A stretch of 64,000 bases of DNA from Paraburkholderia ultramafica (lineage in GTDB: Bacteria; Pseudomonadota; Gammaproteobacteria; Burkholderiales; Burkholderiaceae). Both the position numbers and the translations under genes were made by a program. The notes beneath the pieces were generated by a model. That model had not been told where the DNA came from. It did not search any database and saw only the letters and a program-made list of their open reading frames with translations. This document shows positions 1-7,964 of this stretch, piece after piece (positions within the stretch are counted from its first letter, which is position 1; every line of letters begins with the position of its first letter). Location: positions 22,741-86,740 of the forward strand of contig NZ_CADIKK010000034.1 of NCBI RefSeq assembly GCF_902859915.1, in the 5' to 3' direction.

Positions 1-60
1 GCGCCGAAGAAACCCATTCTACGAACGGTCGCTGCAATCCTCCGTGGGTGTAGCCCAAAA
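1..60. repeat. Partial second copy of the 1485-1741 element
   Basis: Bases about 6-50 closely match the left end of the inverted-repeat element at about 1510-1556, including an identical run ATTCTACGAACGGTC, in the same orientation. The similarity continues past the inverted repeat into the interior of the element. The rest of this copy would lie to the left of the window or has decayed. No transposase is visible. Confidence 0.5.
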
Positions 61-369
61 GTCGCAATCTTCATGATGGATGCTCCTTTCCCGTGAGATG
101 GGAGTAACGACGTCTTCACTTTGGCATAGGCCCGACGGCCTTGCAGAGGGAGTCGTCTATCACATCAGAGCCGGCGGGTGCACTCATACCTGTAGTCCGG
201 CTGCGATGACAACGGAGATGGCGACGACCCACAACTCAATGGCGGTGAAGCGGGGGTATCTAATCTTCTTCATCATCTTCCTTCTCATGTCCCACGACAG
301 GAACTTGATCAGGCATTTCTGCCTCTACCGTTACCCGGATACCTGCGGCTTTGGGCCTGCTCGAGGTTG
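61..369. other. No recognisable gene
   Basis: A 121-codon open frame crosses this stretch on the plus strand, but its composition (many Arg, Ser and Cys residues, no domain pattern) and its run into the gene relic at 370-958 make it unconvincing. I see no promoter, RNA or repeat that I can support. Confidence 0.4.
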
Positions 370-958
370 TCAGCCGTGCGCATCCACGTTATCGATACGC
401 CCCGCCGAATACTGCTTCAGCAGTTCTCTGGTTTTCGCGAGATAGACCTCGGGATATTTTGCAAAGACGGTCTTGAACGCGTCGCTCGTCTTAGCTATCA
501 GGGCACTTCCCGGAAATTCCTTCCTCGTGAGGATGAGAGACTCGGTTGCCGCAATCGGGCCACCCCTGGCCATCGACGAGGTGAGATATGCGCCAGTCGC
601 CCGAAAAAAAATCCCCCCAGATCCGCACCGCCCCTTCGACGATTACCGCCGCAGCCGGCGTGAGCGGCGGCGACTCGCATATCAGGCGCAGCACCGACGT
701 AATCGGCCCCGCAGCAACCTCGAAGCGTTCGACTTCGGCTACGTCGCCGGACAAGCCGCTTACGGGGAGGTCGGCCGTGGAGACGAACAGTTTCATCGGT
801 TCAGCCAGTTCGTGTGCGATATCGTCATCGAGCAAGTCGTCCAAAAAACCCGCGGTGTCGAGCGCAGACCGCCCTTCCCTACATTTCAGCGTCCAAACGC
901 TGTGGTGATGCGAACTATCACTAAAGGAGTGACCCGCATGATCCTGCGAATGCCCCAT
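370..958 (-). pseudogene. Frameshifted hypothetical gene (ORF C)
   Basis: Two minus-strand frames join into one plausible protein. The frame starting at 958 reads an acidic, protein-like sequence (SALDTAGFLDDLLDDDIAHE, then SGLSGDVAEVERFEVAAGP) down to about 570. There the other frame takes over (ARGGPIAATESLIL ... YPEVYLAKTRELLKQYSAG) and runs to the stop at 370. The junction lies within the sequence encoding WPDCGN/ARGGP, so a small indel is the simplest explanation. It follows ORF B by 21 bases and was probably the last gene of the same operon. I do not recognise the family. Confidence 0.45.
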
Positions 959-979
959 GCGGACAGCCTGCAGTCACAT

Positions 980-1189
980 TCATTCGGTCATCGTTGGCTT
1001 TTGGCAGGCTTCAAATCCGCTACATTCGCCGATCATTTCGGCGAAGCACCTCGCACAGCAGACGGCGGTAAGATTCGGCCAAGAGTTCACGCGCTTCCGG
1101 ATGTCTTCCTTCAACTCGCCGCATTCATCGCGGCGATCCAGAACGCGGACCTGCATCGGTCGGGAGTGCCACCGTTCGAGTGCGTTCAT
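980..1189 (-). CDS. Small hypothetical protein (ORF B)
   Basis: This 69-residue ORF starts with MNALERWHSRP and ends ACQKPTMTE. Its ATG lies one base after the stop of ORF A (TGA-C-ATG), an arrangement typical of translational coupling and the main reason to believe it. It carries five cysteines in its second half (CCARC ... EC ... AC), which could form a metal knuckle but may be chance. It is followed by the broken ORF C. Function unknown. Confidence 0.35.
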   Translation of the reverse strand: MNALERWHSRPMQVRVLDRRDECGELKEDIRKRVNSWPNLTAVCCARCFAEMIGECSGFEACQKPTMTE

Positions 1190-1190
1190 G

Positions 1191-1313
1191 TCAGCAGCCC
1201 TCGCGTTGATCTGCGACGCCGACGGCGATGATGTTCGCGGCCATCTTTCGCAGTTCTGCCGACGTCGGATCATCTCGGCGCAGCTCGAGCAGATCTCTTG
1301 CGTTCGTGCTCAT
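1191..1313 (-). CDS. Small hypothetical protein (ORF A)
   Basis: A 40-residue ORF (MSTNARDLLELRRDDPTSAE ... ADQREGC) with charged, helix-like composition. A GAAGG ribosome-binding site sits about 8 bases before the ATG, and the stop of the preceding gene fragment lies 8 bases upstream, so it looks like an internal operon gene. It is too short for any family assignment. It may alternatively be the front half of a longer gene whose second half is now in ORF B's frame. Confidence 0.35.
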   Translation of the reverse strand: MSTNARDLLELRRDDPTSAELRKMAANIIAVGVADQREGC

Positions 1314-1321
1314 CGTGCCCT

Positions 1322-1484
1322 TCACTGGATACAGATGCGGACAAAATCAATAGTCCGACGATATACGGTCCCGTTCAGCCATGGGTCGAACGTGTACTCG
1401 TCGTACGGGTTGCGACCGATACCAATCCAGTTATGCAGAACGTTTAGCATGGCTTTGCCACTCAGATGAAATCAAAAAATCCCT
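1322..1484 (-). pseudogene. C-terminal fragment of an unknown protein cut by the inverted-repeat element
   Basis: The minus strand reads FHLSGKAMLNVLHNWIGIG, then NPYDEYTFDPWLNGTVYRRT and a stop at 1322-1324, a rich, protein-like sequence full of Trp, Tyr and Asp. Upstream, the frame hits a stop exactly where the inverted-repeat element begins (1485), so the N-terminal part appears to have been severed or lost by that insertion. The stop is 8 bases before ORF A, placing this fragment as the head of the A-B-C operon. The family is not recognised. Confidence 0.4.
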
Positions 1485-1741
1485 GAAATCAGCATAGACG
1501 GACGACTCAAAGAAAACCATTCTACGAACGGTCACTTCAGTCCTCTGTCTGCATAGCGCGCCCATACGTTTGGGTACCTTGAGGCATCCCATGAAGTGAG
1601 TGTTCGAGTCCTGGCGACGATGTAACGGTATCCGATACCGTAAGCCATCATACGTAGGTACGAGACAGCCATTCCCAAACGGGAGCAATGCCTGCCGTTC
1701 GTGGAATGGTTTTCTTTGGGTCGTCCGTCTATCCTGATTTC
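1485..1741. mobile_element. MITE-like element with 47-bp terminal inverted repeats
   Basis: Bases 1485-1531 and 1695-1741 are inverted repeats matching at 44 of 47 positions. The outer ends read GAAATCAG. The roughly 160-bp core contains further symmetry, such as CGGTATCCGATACCG near 1627-1641 and CGTTTGGG paired with CCCAAACG, but no coding sequence. Length, symmetry and the lack of a transposase fit a miniature inverted-repeat element mobilised in trans. A partial second copy begins the window. I could not identify a target-site duplication. Confidence 0.6.
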
Positions 1742-2178
1742 ATGGTCGGTGCATTCGCGCGACACGTCCGCAACGGCAGCGTCTTCTTTGGTCACCAGTT
1801 TGTTCGGTCGGAAACCGTTATGTTTGAACAGGCCTCCAAAGGCAATCCGACGAAGGTCAATCGCTTCAGCAGGTCGGTTTCGTCAAAGCTGCGCCCATTG
1901 GCGCTCGCTCAAAGTGTGGCCGAGCAAACGCAGATCTATTCGCGAGCGCAGAAGACGGAGCTTGTACTGGAACCCGCGCAGGTTTTGCGGACCATCTCGT
2001 TGGAGTTAGCCGGAAGGCTGGCGCGTGCGTGACGGCGCCACGTCTTCGGATCTTCGTCTGGGGATCTCGCGGTGGCGGCCCGATACGATCCGGCGTGCGC
2101 AGAGGGACCAGCTCGAGAACCGATTCAAATCGCGGATCGTGTTTGGGTGGAATTGTTAGTTACCGTTGCGGGGCATTC
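1742..2178. other. No supported gene; possible decayed reading frame
   Basis: A plus-strand frame runs from the inverted repeat to a stop at 2032 with some protein-like stretches (SETVMFEQASKGNP, AQKTELVLEPAQVLRTISLE), but its only ATG lies in or before the repeat and the family is not recognised. It may be the tail of a gene interrupted by the element. The remaining 145 bases lead into the HPF gene. Confidence 0.3.
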
Positions 2179-2625
2179 ATGAACCTCAAAATCAGCGGAC
2201 ACCATCTCGAAGTAACTACGGCAATGCGTGAATACGTGGTCACCAAGCTTGAGCGGGTCTTGCGACATTTCGAACATGTGATCGATGTGACGGTCCTGCT
2301 GTCGGTCGACAACCATAAGCAGAAAGGGCAGCGGGCCGAGGTCAACGTCCATGTGAAGGGGCGAGATATCTTTGTTGAGAGTTCCAATGGGAACCTATAC
2401 GCTGCGATCGACTTGCTGGTCGACAAGCTCGACAGGCAGGTTGTACGGTACAAGAACCGCTTGCAAGATCATCATCACGACGGCATCAAATATCGTTCCG
2501 CGAACATGACGCCGGCAGGATGCTCGTACGAAGAGTTGTCAGGAATTTCGTGTGGTGAAGTCGGTATAAAAAGGTCTCATCGCATGGGGCAGGTGAATCG
2601 CTTTCCGGATGGAATCGCTAACTGA
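2179..2625 (+). CDS. hpf: Short ribosome hibernation promoting factor (HPF/RaiA family) paralogue
   Basis: Proteins of this family bind the 30S decoding region and shut ribosomes down in stationary phase or stress. The first ~105 residues of this 148-residue product follow the beta-alpha-beta-beta-beta-alpha plan: MNLKISGHHLEVTTAMREYV, SVDNHKQKGQRAEVNVHVKG, LYAAIDLLVDKLDRQVVRYK. The ATG at 2179 was chosen because homology begins there, although an in-frame upstream start exists. Typical short HPFs end soon after the second helix; here about 40 unrelated residues (from HHHDGIKYRS) follow, which may be decay of the C-terminus. It sits in accessory DNA, so it is probably an extra copy rather than the rpoN-linked housekeeping gene. 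Confidence 0.85.
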   Translation: MNLKISGHHLEVTTAMREYVVTKLERVLRHFEHVIDVTVLLSVDNHKQKGQRAEVNVHVKGRDIFVESSNGNLYAAIDLLVDKLDRQVVRYKNRLQDHHHDGIKYRSANMTPAGCSYEELSGISCGEVGIKRSHRMGQVNRFPDGIAN

Positions 2626-2889
2626 TTGACGGCTACCGTGGGCACCAGAGCGATGGTGAGCCCGGTGCCAAAACGATCCGGATCGGCATGCGGTCAACCA
2701 TGGATGCCGCGTTCATGCTTCAGGCGTGGCGCATTCGGCAACCGTTGGTAGGTTTCTACCTGGTTGACCGTTGCTACAGCCTTTGAGAAGTCGCGGGGAA
2801 AAATGCATAACACGACGCGTCGACGTCTGATTCCGATGTCTGCATTGCGAGTTGATCGCAAGCGGATATTCTCCTTGAGGAGCTGGAAA

Positions 2890-3300
2890 ATGCCTTCACG
2901 TTCTAACAGAAGCGATCCGTGGGTCCAGACAGTCGGCCTGCTGGCTTTGCTGTCAGGCGCTGCTAACGCGCCCCCACTCCTGTCGGCTGCGGCCCGAGAG
3001 GCCGGCCGAGGAGAGCTTCGCACACCGAGTCGATCTAACCCGCGAAAAGCGGCAGCAAGCGTGATCGACCGGCCTAGTTCGAGCAGTGCGACGATCAGCT
3101 GGTGCGATCCCACGTCGTGCCGCTATGTCGAACAGGTATGGCGCGCATCCATCGCGAGAATATCCGGTATCTGCGCGCTCAGTGGCGCGCGCATCAACCC
3201 AGGCGATGCCATATACAAGCCGGGAAGAGCCCGCTCGACGCCGGCCAATGCTGACGAGATGATACTTTCCTCGGTGGTGAACGATGTCGCGCAGAATTAA
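2890..3300 (+). CDS. DUF3331 domain protein
   Basis: A 136-residue protein whose C-terminal ~80 residues match the DUF3331 pattern common in Burkholderia: SSSATISWCDPTSCRY, EQVWRASIARISGICALSG, GDAIYKPGRAR and a final PANADEMILSSV. The Cys and Gly positions suggest a small beta fold. The start at 2890 is supported by TGAGGAG eight bases upstream; earlier in-frame starts have no such site. The N-terminal 55 residues are low in recognisable structure. Function is unknown; members are usually single genes in accessory regions, as here. Confidence 0.7.
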   Translation: MPSRSNRSDPWVQTVGLLALLSGAANAPPLLSAAAREAGRGELRTPSRSNPRKAAASVIDRPSSSSATISWCDPTSCRYVEQVWRASIARISGICALSGARINPGDAIYKPGRARSTPANADEMILSSVVNDVAQN

Positions 3301-3654
3301 ACGATTGCGAGACTGCCATCGCCTCGATGGACGGAGGTCATGGCCGACTCCAAAGCTGGGGCGACACCGGTCCTGGTCTGTCGGCGCGCCTAAGGTTGTT
3401 GCTGTTGAAGTTCGCTAATTCGGCTAGCGGTCTCATCATATCGCTATCGTTTAACCAAATCACGTTGCTGCGGCGCAAACCGCTTGTCGAGTTGGCCAAC
3501 GAATACCTCGACAAGCACGGCCGCCAGCCAATCGACCGGCGTCTGCCGGAAGAAGCGCAGACGCTGGCATAAGCCTCGCCTCCGGCGGACACCATGCACG
3601 CCATGGCGCACCGGCGGCAAGAAACCATCGAAGCGTCCCGCGCGAGCGCGAACC
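3301..3654. other. Intergenic; one doubtful 81-codon ORF
   Basis: A plus-strand ORF (3327-3572) ends in a soluble-looking stretch (PLVELANEYLDKHGRQPIDR) but has no ribosome-binding site and no family I know. It could be a real small gene or a relic. Nothing else is supported here. Confidence 0.3.
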
Positions 3655-4251
3655 TTACACAGCAGCGATGGCTTCGCGTGCCTCAGCCAATCCTGCGCTG
3701 GCTGCTTCCGGGCCCATGGCCAGGCCTTCAGCGTAGACGAAGGTCACGTCGGTCATGCCGAGGAAGCCGAGAAAGGTTTTCAGAAACGGCGTCTGGCTGT
3801 CGGTCGGGGTGTCAAGATACTTGCCGCCGCGCGCCGCGACCACGTACACCTGCTTGCCCTTCACGAGGCCTTCCGAACCGTTTGCCGTGTACTGGAACGT
3901 GCTGCCGGCGCGTGCGATGAAATCAAAATAGGTCTTCAGTTGTGACGACACGCCGAAGTTGTACAGCGGTGCGCCGATCACGACGATGTCGGCAGCTTGC
4001 AGTTCGGCGATCAGCGCGTCGCTGCGTGCGGCGATCGCGGCTTGCTCGGCCGTGCGCTTGTCGGCCGGCGTGAAGAACGCGCCGAGGATCGAATCGTCGA
4101 GGTGCGGCAACGGTTCAGCCTGCAGGTTGCGGGCGACGACTTGCGCGCCCGGATTCGATTGTTGCAGCTTCGCGGTCAGTTCGTTGACGAGCAGCGTCGA
4201 GGTCGCGCCTTGCGAGCGGGCTGCCGAGTTGATTTGCAGTATCGTGGTCAT
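3655..4251 (-). CDS. azoR: FMN-dependent NADH-azoreductase
   Basis: A flavodoxin-like cytoplasmic enzyme that reduces azo compounds and quinones by two-electron transfer from NADH through FMN. The 198-residue length is typical. Visible signatures are the N-terminal strand and phosphate loop MTTILQINSAARSQGATST, the flavin-binding APLYNFGVSSQLKTYFD, and the VYVVAARGG strand with the following loop. It stands alone on the minus strand, with a palindrome 20-37 bases before its ATG that may be an operator. It belongs functionally with the nearby OYE, isochorismatase-family hydrolase and pirin genes as quinone/electrophile stress genes. Confidence 0.93.
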   Translation of the reverse strand: MTTILQINSAARSQGATSTLLVNELTAKLQQSNPGAQVVARNLQAEPLPHLDDSILGAFFTPADKRTAEQAAIAARSDALIAELQAADIVVIGAPLYNFGVSSQLKTYFDFIARAGSTFQYTANGSEGLVKGKQVYVVAARGGKYLDTPTDSQTPFLKTFLGFLGMTDVTFVYAEGLAMGPEAASAGLAEAREAIAAV

Positions 4252-4270
4252 GATTGACTCCAGTTTAGGG

Positions 4271-4288
4271 CTCGCGCTGTAACGCGAG
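4271..4288. promoter_or_regulatory. Palindrome upstream of azoR
   Basis: CTCGCG-N6-CGCGAG is a perfect 6+6 inverted repeat lying 20-37 bases before the azoR start. Position fits an operator or a hairpin in the 5' leader. No partner regulator is identified, and the GC-rich arms make chance possible. Confidence 0.3.
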
Positions 4289-4699
4289 TGGCGCTATTGT
4301 GTTTTCTTACCGGGCCGCGAAAAAGCCATCCTGCAGCGACGCAACGTTGCAGGGGCAGAACAATCTGCCGCTGGAATTGCAGGTCGAAACGCAACCCGGC
4401 GCACCTCGCCTTGGCGTCAACCCGCCAGCCAGCGCTCGCGGCAGTTGCGCGCCAGCGTGCGCGTGTCGATTACGCTAAGGATATAGCGCGACAGTGCGCA
4501 CAGCGGTCGCAGTACCGAGGTTGGCGCGATTTCGAAGAAGCAGTCGCGCATGCTCAGGAATGAGCCACGCATCCGCCGCCCCGCCAGCGCAAGACAGAAA
4601 TACGCGTGACCAAACAATCTGTTTCACCCGTCAGCGTGACAACCGCGCGACGACGGGTCTGTCAACCAAATCGATTTCCTCGAGCCGCCTCAGTGTGGA
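4289..4699. other. No recognisable gene
   Basis: Short open frames exist on both strands (for example 66 codons on the minus strand, 4417-4617), but none has a ribosome-binding site or a family pattern I can support. The azoR promoter presumably lies at the left end. Confidence 0.35.
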
Positions 4700-5038
4700 T
4701 TAGTGCGGTACGAACGCCCTTCCCGTGACATTCGGCGCTCGGGGGTCCGGATTCATATACAGACTCGTGCCATTCGCTCTCATGTTGTTCGCGGGCGCGC
4801 CCAATCCGCTGTTCATTCCACCGCCAATCGTCGCCGCGCCTCGCGCGATACCCGTGCCTGGGCTCGAGCCGACGCCGGGCGCCAAGCCCATACTTGCGCC
4901 AGTGTCCGCGCCGTTGATGCCGCCCGGTTGCACACCGCCGATGACATCGGGCGTCGAGCTAGCGGACTGAGCATGAGTCGCCCCCGATAGCCCGATCATC
5001 AATGCCGACACCAGCACACATTTTCCTGCGATATTCAT
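4700..5038 (-). CDS. Small exported hypothetical protein
   Basis: A 112-residue protein with a clear Sec signal peptide (MNIAGKCVLVSALMIGLSGA, cleavage likely after THAQ or nearby). The mature part is Gly/Ala/Pro/Asn-rich and without obvious secondary structure (TPDVIGGVQPGGIN, GAPANNMRANG), ending NVTGRAFVPH. Such small periplasmic proteins are common in Burkholderia and have no known function. It is monocistronic, with a short gap to the next minus-strand gene region. Low-complexity composition would make homology searches weak. Confidence 0.6.
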   Translation of the reverse strand: MNIAGKCVLVSALMIGLSGATHAQSASSTPDVIGGVQPGGINGADTGASMGLAPGVGSSPGTGIARGAATIGGGMNSGLGAPANNMRANGTSLYMNPDPRAPNVTGRAFVPH

Positions 5039-5369
5039 AGTCCACTCCGTTGATCCATTGAGTCCTTCGCCCCAACCGACTCACCGCATAGTAGTGATTT
5101 CGGAAGAGTGACGCTTGCAAGTGCGACCGGTCCTTCAGTAAAACGCCCGCAGTGCTGCTTTGTTCACGTCTGAAACCGCGGCGCATTGCCGCGTTTCCCG
5201 TCATTTCGCTTCGCTCCCGCGGGTGTCGCCGATGGAAACCGGCAACTGGGCCGCTTGGTGTAGCGGCTCGTGCATAATGGACGACTCCAGAACCGGGTGT
5301 TAGCAACCGACAGACAAGCGGACCGCGAGGTTAAATGAGGCGCCGTGGAGATGCTGCGCCGACGTTGTT
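5039..5369. other. Intergenic, no gene seen
   Basis: About 330 bases between the exported protein and the truncated LysR gene. The right part may be remains of the missing LysR effector domain, but I could not match any frame to it. Confidence 0.3.
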
Positions 5370-5696
5370 CTACAGGATGGAATCGGACGAACGGCCGGCA
5401 GCCTCCGTTTCAAGGGCCTCGATGGTTTCGTGCGCCGCTACCAATGCCGAATACACTTCCTGGCAGCGTTGATACAACAGGTATCCAGCATCTGTCGCCG
5501 TCACGCGCCGGGTCGTCCTCTCGAGAAGGCGGACGCGCATTTGACTCTCCAGATTGGATATCACGCGGCTCAGCTTCGATTTACTCACACCCGTCTCCTT
5601 TGAGGCGGCGGTGAAGCTCTCATGCCTGACGACGCACGCAAAGTACACCAGGTGATTGGGCTCGATGCCTGATTTGCCAGGGGGCGGGAATGTCAT
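5370..5696 (-). pseudogene. Truncated LysR-family regulator (DNA-binding domain only)
   Basis: The 108-residue product contains a complete LysR winged helix: NHLVYFACVVRHESFTAASK, GVSKSKLSRVISNLESQM, LLERTTRRVTATDAG, followed by the start of the linker helix, then stops (AAGRSSDSIL). Full-length members are about 300 residues, so the effector-binding domain is lost. The start at 5696 (MTFPPPGKSG) is preferred over an earlier in-frame one. It lies 87 bases downstream of the OYE gene on the same strand and may once have controlled it. The fragment could in principle still bind DNA. Confidence 0.75.
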
Positions 5697-5783
5697 CGTG
5701 GTAAATCCTTCTCGAGCGCCGCTCGCCTTTGCCTCATGGGTACCCGGTTGAAACCGGTCGACGAACGGGCGAGCGGCCACCGA

Positions 5784-6878
5784 TTACTGGGAGACCACCT
5801 CGTCAAGGGTGGGATAGTCGATATATCCCCGCTCCTCGCCCTGATAGAAGGTTGAGGCATCAGGTGAATTGAACGGGCCGCCGGACTGGAATCGCTGGAC
5901 GAGATCCGGATTCGCAAGGAACAGCGTGCCAAATGAAACGAGATCCGCGTCGCCTGCTCGAATTGCCGCTTCGGCGGTCTCTGCCGTGTATCCGCCGTTG
6001 GCGATATAGGTACCACCGAACCGGGTTTTCAGGCTGCGGAAATCGAAGGGTTGGTCGCCGAGTTGGACAACGTGTAAGTACGCCAGCCCGTACTGACTGA
6101 GCATGTCGGCGACGTACCCGAAAGTAGCCGCCGGATCACTGTCACTCATCGAAAAGACATTGAAGCGTGGTGACACCCGCACTCCGACCCGCTCGGCACC
6201 AAACACGGGAATCACCGCTTCAACAACTTCGCGCAGAAAGCGCGCCCGGTTTTGCGCCGATCCGCCATACTCATCGGTCCGCACGTTCGTGCCGCTTTGA
6301 AGGAATTGGTCGATCAGGTAACCGTTGGCACCATGAACCTCTACGCCATCGAAGCCGGCAGCCTTCGCGTTTTCCGCGGCGCGCCGGAAGTCTTCGACAA
6401 TTTCGCGGATTTCGAGTGTGTTCAGTGCGCGCGGAGTTTCGTAAGGCTTCATCCCCTCCATTGTGTAGATTTCGCCGGCCGCCGCGATGGCAGAGGGGGC
6501 GACGGGCAGCTCGCCGCCGGGCTGCACGACGCTATGCGACAGGCGGCCAACGTGCCAAAGCTGCAGAAAGATACGGCCGCCCTCCTGGTGCACAGCGTCG
6601 GTCACTGCTCGCCAGCCGGCAACCTGTGCCGGCGTGAAGATACCTGGCGTCCTCGGATAACCTTTTCCTTGCGCTGAGATCTGCGATCCTTCCGTGACGA
6701 TCAAGCCGGCAGTCGCGCGCTGACGGTAGTAGTCAACTACAAGAGACCCAGGTATGTCGCCGCTGTCGGCACGGCTTCGGGTGAGAGGCGGCATCACGGC
6801 TCGATTGGAAAGGGAAAGACTGCCTAGCCGGACCGGCGACAAAAGATGGCTGAGAGAATGCGTTTGGTTCGATTGCAT
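5784..6878 (-). CDS. nemA: Old Yellow Enzyme family ene-reductase (N-ethylmaleimide reductase type)
   Basis: A cytoplasmic FMN flavoenzyme that reduces activated C=C bonds and nitro groups using NADPH, used against electrophiles. The 364-residue length is normal. Visible elements: start of the TIM barrel (PVRLGSLSLSNRAVMPPLTR), FLQLWHVGR, the substrate-anchoring pair in VEVHGANGYLIDQFL, the EYGGSAQNRARF loop, and the phosphate-binding end YIANGGYTAETAE ... LVSFGTLFLANPD. It is transcribed divergently from the isochorismatase gene across a region holding three copies of a 16-bp palindrome, so it is likely repressed by the TetR protein encoded at 8983. Confidence 0.93.
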   Translation of the reverse strand: MQSNQTHSLSHLLSPVRLGSLSLSNRAVMPPLTRSRADSGDIPGSLVVDYYRQRATAGLIVTEGSQISAQGKGYPRTPGIFTPAQVAGWRAVTDAVHQEGGRIFLQLWHVGRLSHSVVQPGGELPVAPSAIAAAGEIYTMEGMKPYETPRALNTLEIREIVEDFRRAAENAKAAGFDGVEVHGANGYLIDQFLQSGTNVRTDEYGGSAQNRARFLREVVEAVIPVFGAERVGVRVSPRFNVFSMSDSDPAATFGYVADMLSQYGLAYLHVVQLGDQPFDFRSLKTRFGGTYIANGGYTAETAEAAIRAGDADLVSFGTLFLANPDLVQRFQSGGPFNSPDASTFYQGEERGYIDYPTLDEVVSQ

Positions 6879-6909
6879 GGAATGCTCCTGTGGTAATCCG
6901 ACCGCGTTC

Positions 6910-6925
6910 TGGACTTACCGGTCCA
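6910..6925. promoter_or_regulatory. Candidate TetR operator 1
   Basis: TGGACTTACCGGTCCA: outer arms TGGAC/GTCCA are perfect, with a 6-base centre. It lies about 32 bases before the OYE start, where a bound repressor would block its promoter. Same spacing as the copies at 7052, 7134 and 8937. Confidence 0.6.
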
Positions 6926-7051
6926 ATATAATCTAATGCGACTCGTCGCATGCGGAATCCGTCCGAGAAACACCGTTGCAGCGATGACTGGAATCCATGT
7001 GCGGACGGCGCTTGACGGATTCGAGTGCTGATTGATATCGTTCGCATTAAT

Positions 7052-7067
7052 CTGGACCATATGGTCC
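7052..7067. promoter_or_regulatory. Candidate TetR operator 2
   Basis: TGGACCATATGGTCCG contains a perfect 14-bp palindrome (7053-7066), the most symmetric copy in the set. It lies in the middle of the divergent intergenic region between the OYE and isochorismatase genes. Confidence 0.65.
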
Positions 7068-7133
7068 GCAATTATCATGACAAGGGTAGTTTCGACAGTA
7101 CGGCCAACCAGACACGTGCTTGTACACCGAATC

Positions 7134-7149
7134 TGGACGAATTGGTCCA
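7134..7149. promoter_or_regulatory. Candidate TetR operator 3
   Basis: TGGACGAATTGGTCCA, with arms that extend one base each side (C...G, 7133-7150). It lies about 115 bases before the isochorismatase start. Confidence 0.6.
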
Positions 7150-7264
7150 GAAAATTATCGCGAGTAATGCTTAAGTCCCAACTTTGGTTCGCAAGGATTG
7201 AGGGATAAGCCGTTGCGCGCCCATCCGGGAAGCCATTTCGCCGGATTCAACGAAGGAGTTGAAA

Positions 7265-7891
7265 ATGAGCTATGACCGTCTTACCGCTGACAACGCAGCG
7301 TTGCTGCTGATCGATCATCAGACCGGTCTTTCGAACGGCATTCAGGACCAAAGCGTCCCCGAGTACATGACGGCGGTCGCGGCACTGGTAAAACTGGGAA
7401 AGACGTTTAGTCTGCCGACCATTGCCACGACCAGCGCCGGGGACGGTCCGAACGGCCCGCTGCTGCCGATCATTTCCAACACTCTGCCGGATGCACCGGT
7501 GATCCATCGTCCGGGCGAAATCAACGCTTGGGATAACAGCGAATTCGTCGAGGCGGTCCGGAAGACAGGCCGCAAGAAGCTGATTGTTGCCGGCGTGTCG
7601 ACCGAAGTATGTGTTGCATTCGTGGCCCTCTCGGCGATCAGGGCGGGCTATGAGGTTTACGCCGTTATTGATGCATCGGGAACCTGGAACAAGCTGGTAC
7701 AGGAAGTAGCCGTCACTCGCATGGCGCAGGCAGGCGTGGTGCCCATGACGTGGGTTGCTGTTGGTGCAGAGTTGCAGGGTGACTGGCGCAATCCTCACGG
7801 GCAGGAACTTGGCGCCGTCATGGGCGAGCACCTTCCGTTTTACGGCAATCTGATCGGAAGTTTCCGGGCGACAAAGGCCGGCGCACAGTAG
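7265..7891 (+). CDS. Isochorismatase-family cysteine hydrolase (YcaC-like)
   Basis: A cytoplasmic hydrolase of the isochorismatase-like fold; substrates of YcaC-type members are not established. The 208-residue protein shows the catalytic Asp in ALLLIDHQTGL and the nucleophile Cys in the loop GVSTEVCVAF, with the usual helix SAIRAGYEVYAVIDASGTW after it. The ATG at 7265 is chosen because GAAGGAG lies 8 bases upstream; an in-frame TTG two codons earlier is less likely. It is followed 73 bases later by a pirin gene and then the TetR gene, probably one transcription unit under TetR control. Confidence 0.88.
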   Translation: MSYDRLTADNAALLLIDHQTGLSNGIQDQSVPEYMTAVAALVKLGKTFSLPTIATTSAGDGPNGPLLPIISNTLPDAPVIHRPGEINAWDNSEFVEAVRKTGRKKLIVAGVSTEVCVAFVALSAIRAGYEVYAVIDASGTWNKLVQEVAVTRMAQAGVVPMTWVAVGAELQGDWRNPHGQELGAVMGEHLPFYGNLIGSFRATKAGAQ

Positions 7892-7964
7892 TTTCCATCG
7901 TCTGTCCGCGGGGGGCCTGGCGCATCTGCGCCGGAACCTCGCATAGAAATAACAGGTACTCAAA

